Below are positions 57,452-64,000 of a stretch of DNA of 64,000 bases, one piece after another. The position numbers were made by a program, and so were the translations under genes. The first letter of the stretch is position 1. Each line of letters starts with the position of its first letter. Below the pieces are notes generated by a model, which was given only the letters and a program-made list of their open reading frames with translations, was not told where the DNA came from and ran no database searches. The stretch comes from Serratia rubidaea (GTDB lineage: Bacteria > Pseudomonadota > Gammaproteobacteria > Enterobacterales > Enterobacteriaceae), in NCBI GenBank assembly GCA_901472405.1, contig LR590463.1, positions 1,488,001-1,552,000 on the forward strand. The letters are read 5' to 3'.

Positions 57452-58357
57452 ATGATTAACTGGCGACGCAACGCCGCGCTCAAGGCGATGCCGCGGCTTG
57501 AGCCGCAGGCGGTGCGCACTCCCTGGCACGAGTTCTGGCGCCGCTTCCGCCGGCAGCGCGTGGCGCTGATCGCCGGCGCGTTTGTGCTGCTGTTGGTGGC
57601 GGCGGCGCTGTTTGCGCCCTGGCTGGCGCCGTACGACGCCGAAAACTATTTCGACTACGACCGGCTGAACGAAGGGCCGTCGCTGGTGCACTGGCTGGGC
57701 GTGGATTCGCTGGGGCGCGATATCTTCAGCCGGGTGCTGATCGGCACCCGCATCTCGCTGGCCGCCGGCGTGTTTTCCGTGCTGGTCGGCGGCGCGATCG
57801 GCACCCTGCTGGGGCTGCTGGCCGGCTATTACGAAGGCTGGTGGGACCGCATCGTGATGCGCATCAGCGACGTGCTGTTCGCCTTTCCGGGCATTTTGCT
57901 GGCGATCGGCGTGGTGGCGGTGATGGGCAGCGGCATGACCAACGTGATCGTGGCGGTGGCGATTTTCAGCATACCGGCGTTTGCCCGGCTGGTACGCGGC
58001 AATACGCTGGTGCTGAAGCGGCTGACCTATATCGAATCGGCGCGCAGCATCGGCGCCTCGGATTGGACCATCCTGCTGCGGCATATTCTGCCCGGCACCC
58101 TCTCGTCGATCGTGGTCTATTTCACCATGCGTATCGGCACCTCCATCATTACCGCCGCCAGCCTGTCGTTTCTCGGGCTGGGGGCGCAGCCGCCGACGCC
58201 GGAGTGGGGCGCAATGCTGAACGAGGCGCGCGCCGATATGGTGATTGCGCCGCACGTGGCGATCTTCCCCAGCCTGGCGATTTTCCTGACCGTGCTGGCG
58301 TTTAATCTGTTGGGAGACGGACTGCGCGACGCGCTGGATCCGAAGCTGAAAGGGTAA
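57452..58357 (+). CDS. gsiD: Glutathione transport permease GsiD
   Basis: Second permease of the glutathione importer, 301 residues (303 in E. coli), DppC/OppC type. The long cytoplasmic N-terminus ([20 protein letters not shown]) precedes the first helix ([20 protein letters not shown]). The motif [20 protein letters not shown] and the EAA loop ([26 protein letters not shown]) are intact. [20 protein letters not shown] and [10 protein letters not shown] form the expected end. Last gene of the operon. GAGGAGA lies seven bases before the start. Confidence 0.95.
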   Translation: MINWRRNAALKAMPRLEPQAVRTPWHEFWRRFRRQRVALIAGAFVLLLVAAALFAPWLAPYDAENYFDYDRLNEGPSLVHWLGVDSLGRDIFSRVLIGTRISLAAGVFSVLVGGAIGTLLGLLAGYYEGWWDRIVMRISDVLFAFPGILLAIGVVAVMGSGMTNVIVAVAIFSIPAFARLVRGNTLVLKRLTYIESARSIGASDWTILLRHILPGTLSSIVVYFTMRIGTSIITAASLSFLGLGAQPPTPEWGAMLNEARADMVIAPHVAIFPSLAIFLTVLAFNLLGDGLRDALDPKLKG

Positions 58358-58372
58358 CGCGGCGGGTAAAGC

Positions 58373-58392
58373 GCCGCCCCGGATGGGGCGGC
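58373..58392. terminator. GC-rich hairpin between gsiD and frmB
   Basis: Stem GCCGCCCC with GGGGCGGC, loop GGAT, between two convergent genes. No T-run, so efficiency is uncertain. Confidence 0.55.
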
Positions 58393-58402
58393 GGCCGGCG
58401 CA

Positions 58403-59251
58403 TCAGCGGAACAGGTGTTCCGCGTGGAAGCGCAGGTGGTCTTCGATAAAGGTGGCGATGGTGAAGTAACTGTGGTCGTAACCCGGCTGGATGCGCAGCG
58501 TCAGCGGCCAGTCGCGCTGGCGCGCCAGTTCGGCCAGCTTGGCCGGCTGCAGCTGATCCGCCAGGAACTGATCGTCATCCCCCTGATCGACCAGCACCGG
58601 CAGTTTTTCCGCGCCGCTTGCCAGCAGATGGCAGCTGTCGTACTGCAGCCACTGACTTTCGTCGTCGCCCAGATAGGCGCGGAAGGCGCGACGCCCCCAC
58701 GGCACCTGGCAAGGGTTGACGATCGGCGCAAACGCCGAGGCGGAGCGGTAACGCTGCGGGTTGCGCAGCGCCATGATCAGCGCGCCGTGGCCGCCCATGG
58801 AGTGGCCGAAGATCGACTGGCGATCGCTGATGCTGAAGTGCTGACGGATCAGCGCCGGCAGCTCCTCGCTGATGTAGTCGTACATGCGGAAGTGCCGATC
58901 CCACGGCGCCTGGGTGGCGTTGAGATAAAATCCGGCGCCCTGACCGAGATCGTAGCCCTCATCGTCCGGCACGTCGTCGCCGCGCGGGCTGGTGTCGGCC
59001 ATCACCAGCACCAGCCCCAGCTCGGCGGCGATGCGCTGCGCGCCGGCTTTCAGGGTGAAGTTCTCATCGTTGCAGGTCAGCCCCGACAGCCAGTACAGCA
59101 CCGGCGGCGGGTTGTCATCACGCGGCGGCGGCAGGTAGATGCTGAACGTCATCGGGCAGTCCACAGTCTGCGCCGCATGACGGTAGCGTTGCTGCCAGCC
59201 GCCGAACATTCGGTGTTCCTCAAGCAGTTCAAGTGACGTCGTCATAATCAT
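58403..59251 (-). CDS. frmB: S-formylglutathione hydrolase FrmB
   Basis: Alpha/beta-hydrolase that splits S-formylglutathione into formate and glutathione, the second step of formaldehyde detoxification. 282 residues. The nucleophile elbow is [16 protein letters not shown] with the catalytic serine in GHSMGG. The acid and histidine are in [11 protein letters not shown] and [28 protein letters not shown] near residue 55 is the family signature. GGGAGACGA precedes the start. It is 12 bases downstream of frmA on the same strand. Confidence 0.95.
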   Translation of the reverse strand: MIMTTSLELLEEHRMFGGWQQRYRHAAQTVDCPMTFSIYLPPPRDDNPPPVLYWLSGLTCNDENFTLKAGAQRIAAELGLVLVMADTSPRGDDVPDDEGYDLGQGAGFYLNATQAPWDRHFRMYDYISEELPALIRQHFSISDRQSIFGHSMGGHGALIMALRNPQRYRSASAFAPIVNPCQVPWGRRAFRAYLGDDESQWLQYDSCHLLASGAEKLPVLVDQGDDDQFLADQLQPAKLAELARQRDWPLTLRIQPGYDHSYFTIATFIEDHLRFHAEHLFR

Positions 59252-59263
59252 TCGTCTCCCTGC

Positions 59264-61313
<2,050 letters not shown>

Positions 61314-61416
61314 GCCATTCTCTTTTCGTAAGCAACTTTGTGATGATTATTCAGTTTTTGTGAGTGTAATGCGGCGGCATGATAGTGGCAACTTTTTTCA
61401 CTATCGGGACAACGAT

Positions 61417-62574
61417 ATGGCACTCAAAACAGCCCTAAGCGGTTTTATCGCTTTAATTGTAGCAATGGGAATCGGCCGCTTCGCGTTTACGCCGCAGGTG
61501 CCGCTGATGATTGCCGAACATCAGTTCACGCTGACCAGCGCCGGACTGGTGGCGGCGCTGAACTATCTCGGTTACCTGTGCGGCGCCTATGACGCGATGC
61601 GCGCCGGCCGTCACGTGGAGCGCCGCCTGTGGCTCGGCGTATGGGGCGCGGTGGCGCTGACGCTGCTGTCGGCGTGGGCGGACGGCGCGCTGTGGCACGG
61701 CGTGCTGCGCTTTATGATCGGTTGGGCCAGCGGCTGGGCGATGGTGCTGGTGGCGGCCTGGACCAACGAACGTCTGGCGCACTACGGCCGTCCGGCGTTG
61801 AGCGCGGCGGTGTTTGCCGGCCCCGGCGCCGGGATTTTTATCAGCGGCATGCTGGCGGTGGCCATTCACAGCCTGGCGCTGAGCGCGGCGCAGGCCTGGC
61901 TGCTGTACGGCGCGGCGGCGCTGGTGCTGGTCGGCGCTATCAGCCTCAGCCTGCCGCGGGCGGGGGAGCTGCAGCGCGGCGAAGCGCCGGCGGAACCGCT
62001 GCGGCTGACGGCGGCGCTGAAGCGGCTGGTATGGAGCTACAGCCTGGCGGGCTTCGGCTATATTCTGCCGGCGACCTTTCTGTCGCAGATGGCCGCCGAG
62101 CGCTTTCCCGGCAGCCTGTTCGCCCAGTTTGTCTGGCCGATTTTCGGCGGCGCGGCGGTGCTGGGGATCGGCATCGGCATCCTGACCCGTCATCGGCTGA
62201 CCACCCAGAACCGGCTGGCGCTGACGCTGTGGGTGCAGGCGCTGGGCGTGCTGTGCGCCGAAGCGCTGCCGGGCGTCAGCGGGCTGCTGCTGGGGGCGCT
62301 GTTTACCGGCGGCGGTTTTCTCAGCGTGGTGCAGCTGTCCATTCAGCACGGCCGTGAGCTGGCGCCGAACCACGCCCGCTATATGGCCGGCTTGCTGACC
62401 ACCGGCTATGCCGTCGGCCAGCTGGCCGGGCCGGTGCTGTCCGCGTTGTCCACCGCGCTGACCCACCGTCTGGAGCCGGCGCTGTTTGTGGCGACGCTGG
62501 CTTTGCTGGCGGCCGGGCTGCTGGTGTTCAAGATCCCCGCACGCGCCGCACGACGCCAGCTGGCAGGGGAATAA
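61417..62574 (+). CDS. YbfB/YjiJ-family MFS transporter
   Basis: Inner-membrane major facilitator with about 12 hydrophobic helices, 385 residues from the ATG at 61417 (MALKTALSGFIALIVAMGIG). The much longer open frame begins inside the LysR gene and is rejected. GIGRFAFTPQVPLMIAEHQF, LNYLGYLCGAYDAMR, GWASGWAMVLVAAWTNERL and VFAGPGAGIFISGML are characteristic of the YbfB/YjiJ family. Substrate is unknown. It faces a LysR regulator that probably controls it. Confidence 0.87.
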   Translation: MALKTALSGFIALIVAMGIGRFAFTPQVPLMIAEHQFTLTSAGLVAALNYLGYLCGAYDAMRAGRHVERRLWLGVWGAVALTLLSAWADGALWHGVLRFMIGWASGWAMVLVAAWTNERLAHYGRPALSAAVFAGPGAGIFISGMLAVAIHSLALSAAQAWLLYGAAALVLVGAISLSLPRAGELQRGEAPAEPLRLTAALKRLVWSYSLAGFGYILPATFLSQMAAERFPGSLFAQFVWPIFGGAAVLGIGIGILTRHRLTTQNRLALTLWVQALGVLCAEALPGVSGLLLGALFTGGGFLSVVQLSIQHGRELAPNHARYMAGLLTTGYAVGQLAGPVLSALSTALTHRLEPALFVATLALLAAGLLVFKIPARAARRQLAGE

Positions 62575-62922
62575 GCCGGGTGGTTCGGGCGTCTGTGTAC
62601 AGGGTGATGCGGATTTTTCATCGCTGGTTGAAACACAATCACTGGATAAACGCGTCACTCTCATCTACAGTGGGGCAAAATCTTGATCGGGTTCACGCTC
62701 TATTCTCCCTCCTTTCAAGTTGCCGGCGCGTTGGCTGCGCTTCTTATTCCCCGTCGCCTGGCGCGCCAGGCGGCTGAGGGAAGTTTGTTTGCCAGCCGTC
62801 AGCATCCCGGAGCCTGGCGGAAAGAGGCCCTGCTGAACCCTTGCAGTTATAAAGAGAGTAGCTCTGAACGTTGGGCGGCCGGCAGGCCGCGCGCGCAAGG
62901 GCCACCTGCTGGAGACACATAA
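62575..62922. other. 348-base gap before folE with an ERIC-like repeat
   Basis: The first part is plain. At 62698-62747 lies an ERIC-related segment, given separately, followed by a perfect palindrome at 62755-62772 (CGCCTGGCG and its complement). The folE promoter must lie in the second half; CTGGAGACACATAA precedes the folE ATG. No gene. Confidence 0.5.
62698..62772. repeat. Degenerate ERIC-like intergenic repeat with adjoining palindrome
   Basis: CTTTCAAGTTGCCGGCGCGT followed by TGGCTGCGCTTC resembles the enterobacterial ERIC/IRU element (ACTTCAAGCTGCAGGTGCGT then TGGCTTTCCTC). It is degenerate and covers only one end. A perfect 18-bp palindrome, CGCCTGGCGCGCCAGGCG, follows at 62755. Identity as ERIC is from memory of the consensus, not a search. 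Confidence 0.5.
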
Positions 62923-63585
62923 ATGACGACACTCAGTAAAGAAGCGGCTCTGGTTCATGCAGCGCTGGAGGCACGCGGCCTGGAAACCCCGCTGCGTGGT
63001 GAAATGTTGGATCGCGAAACGCGTAAACGGCGTATTCAGGAGCACATGACGGAAATCATGCAGCTGCTGAACCTCGATCTGAGCGATGACAGCCTGGCGG
63101 AAACGCCGCACCGCATCGCCAAGATGTATGTCGATGAGATCTTTTCCGGTCTGGATTACGCCAATTTCCCGAAAATCACCGTGATTGAAAACAAAATGAA
63201 GGTGGATGAAATGGTGACGGTGCGCGACATCACCCTGACCAGCACCTGCGAACACCATTTTGTCACCATCGACGGGAAGGCCACCGTGGCCTATATCCCG
63301 AAAGACGGGGTGATCGGGCTGTCCAAAATCAACCGTATCGTCCAGTTCTTTGCCCAGCGTCCGCAGGTGCAGGAGCGTCTGACCCAGCAGATCCTGATCG
63401 CGCTGCAAACGCTGCTCGGCACCAACAACGTGGCGGTATCGATTGACGCGGTGCACTACTGCGTCAAGGCGCGCGGCATTCGCGACGCCACCAGCGCCAC
63501 CACCACCACCTCGCTGGGCGGGCTGTTCAAGTCCAGCCAGAACACGCGGCAGGAGTTCCTGCGCGCGGTGCGTCACCACCAGTAA
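62923..63585 (+). CDS. folE: GTP cyclohydrolase I FolE
   Basis: First enzyme of tetrahydrofolate synthesis: GTP to 7,8-dihydroneopterin triphosphate and formate. 220 residues (222 in E. coli), intact. The zinc ligands are visible in [14 protein letters not shown] (about residue 109 onward) and in [35 protein letters not shown] is the second family signature. GGAGACACATAA stands before the ATG. Confidence 0.97.
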   Translation: MTTLSKEAALVHAALEARGLETPLRGEMLDRETRKRRIQEHMTEIMQLLNLDLSDDSLAETPHRIAKMYVDEIFSGLDYANFPKITVIENKMKVDEMVTVRDITLTSTCEHHFVTIDGKATVAYIPKDGVIGLSKINRIVQFFAQRPQVQERLTQQILIALQTLLGTNNVAVSIDAVHYCVKARGIRDATSATTTTSLGGLFKSSQNTRQEFLRAVRHHQ

Positions 63586-63593
63586 CGCACGGT

Positions 63594-63635
63594 AAACCGG
63601 CGCGCTCGTTCTGAGGGCGCCGGTCGTTTTTCCCC
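63594..63635 (+). terminator. Terminator of folE
   Basis: Stem ACCGGCGC with GCGCCGGT and a loop of about 13 bases, then CGTTTTTC. It follows the folE stop. Confidence 0.8.
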
Positions 63636-63822
63636 CTTTTTCCCGCACTTTCTATCCCGCTGCCGTTCTTCTAGCTGCGTCACATTCCTGTCGCCGAAGC
63701 GCCCGTTTTTTGCTCACTCCGATCACAAATCCGTCAATGGCGGTTAGCTAAACGAATTTGTCATGTTGTATACAAGTTTGCGTAAATGTTTTCTATTTGT
63801 TTCAAAACATCAGGTGAGTCGA

Positions 63823-64000
63823 ATGAAAAATAGAAAAATCAAACTGTTGCTGTTCAGCGCCGCGGCGGTTGCCGTGGCGGCACTGGCGGTCGTCGGCAAA
63901 ATAGAGAATGAAAACAAGACGTTCCTGTCCGTGGCGACCGCCTCAACCGGGGGAACCTATTACCCGATGGGCGTCGGCCTGGCCAATGTCTGGAGCACCC
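63823..64000 (+). CDS. TAXI-type TRAP transporter solute-binding protein (partial)
   Basis: Only 59 codons are present; the gene runs off the right edge. The start is the ATG at 63823 (CAGGTGAGTCGA before it). A signal anchor MKNRKIKLLLFSAAAVAVAA is followed by FLSVATASTGGTYYPMGVGL, the diagnostic N-terminal block of TAXI family TRAP solute receptors (STGGTYYPMG). Transport substrate cannot be inferred from this part. The 190 bases before it, beyond the folE terminator, hold its AT-rich promoter region. Confidence 0.82.
   Translation, partial: MKNRKIKLLLFSAAAVAVAALAVVGKIENENKTFLSVATASTGGTYYPMGVGLANVWST

Noticed and set aside
56447..58255. A 602-residue open frame on the minus strand, antisense to gsiC and gsiD
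   Set aside because: It is extremely rich in R, H and Q, crosses two real genes, and has no start signal. It is a shadow of codon bias.

Overview
The window reads as chromosome of a GC-rich enterobacterium, most likely Serratia. The evidence is the E. coli-like core gene order (glnHP, dps, rhtA, ompX; divergent betT and betIBA; ybiT; moeAB, iaaA, gsiABCD) combined with chaperone-usher fimbrial operons, an frmAB pair and paralogous DUF943 genes. The genus is inferred from gene content; no database was searched.

Layout. 1-2249: glutamine transporter genes glnP (partial) and glnH, the DksA-type zinc-finger gene ybiI, and dps. 2853-6478: two sugar-anomer-type genes, rhtA and ompX. 6563-13268: a GNAT acetyltransferase and a complete L-threonate/D-erythronate catabolic cluster (permease, otnI, otnC, otnK, ltnD) facing its DeoR-type regulator. 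13723-22008: a ToxR/CadC-like and a LuxR-like regulator, then fimbrial operon 1 (pilin, chaperone, usher, adhesin, second chaperone). 22055-28405: the choline-to-betaine system. 28463-30086: an orphan FMN glutamate-synthase-domain protein. 30334-31663: an EAL phosphodiesterase and a LuxR-type regulator, divergent from fimbrial operon 2 (32302-37803: pilin, chaperone, usher, adhesin, second pilin). 37881-38337: a MarA/SoxS-type regulator. 38660-38925: an array of GGGA-loop hairpins. 39100-43016: mqo, a glutathione transferase, an ArsR regulator and a small monooxygenase. 43377-46746: an AT-rich island with a DUF3289 gene, four tandem DUF943 genes and a small orphan gene. 47461-58357: ybiT, moeB, moeA, a DUF924 gene, iaaA and gsiABCD. 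58403-64000: frmB, frmA, a LysR regulator, a YbfB-type transporter, folE and the start of a TAXI-type binding protein.

How the genes work together. The threonate cluster oxidises, isomerises, phosphorylates and decarboxylates four-carbon sugar acids to dihydroxyacetone phosphate. BetT, BetA and BetB import choline and make glycine betaine under BetI control. IaaA and Gsi import and process peptides and glutathione, and FrmA/FrmB detoxify formaldehyde through glutathione. The two fimbrial operons each sit beside their own regulators, one including a c-di-GMP phosphodiesterase.

Quality warning. I count 27 single-base indels that split 20 otherwise well-conserved genes, often in short homopolymers. 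I annotate these as single frameshifted genes, because the pattern fits consensus sequencing error better than gene decay. The most unusual content is the DUF3289/DUF943 locus, which contains a tandem duplication of a two-gene unit and a sharp composition break inside the leading gene, and the hairpin array before mqo.
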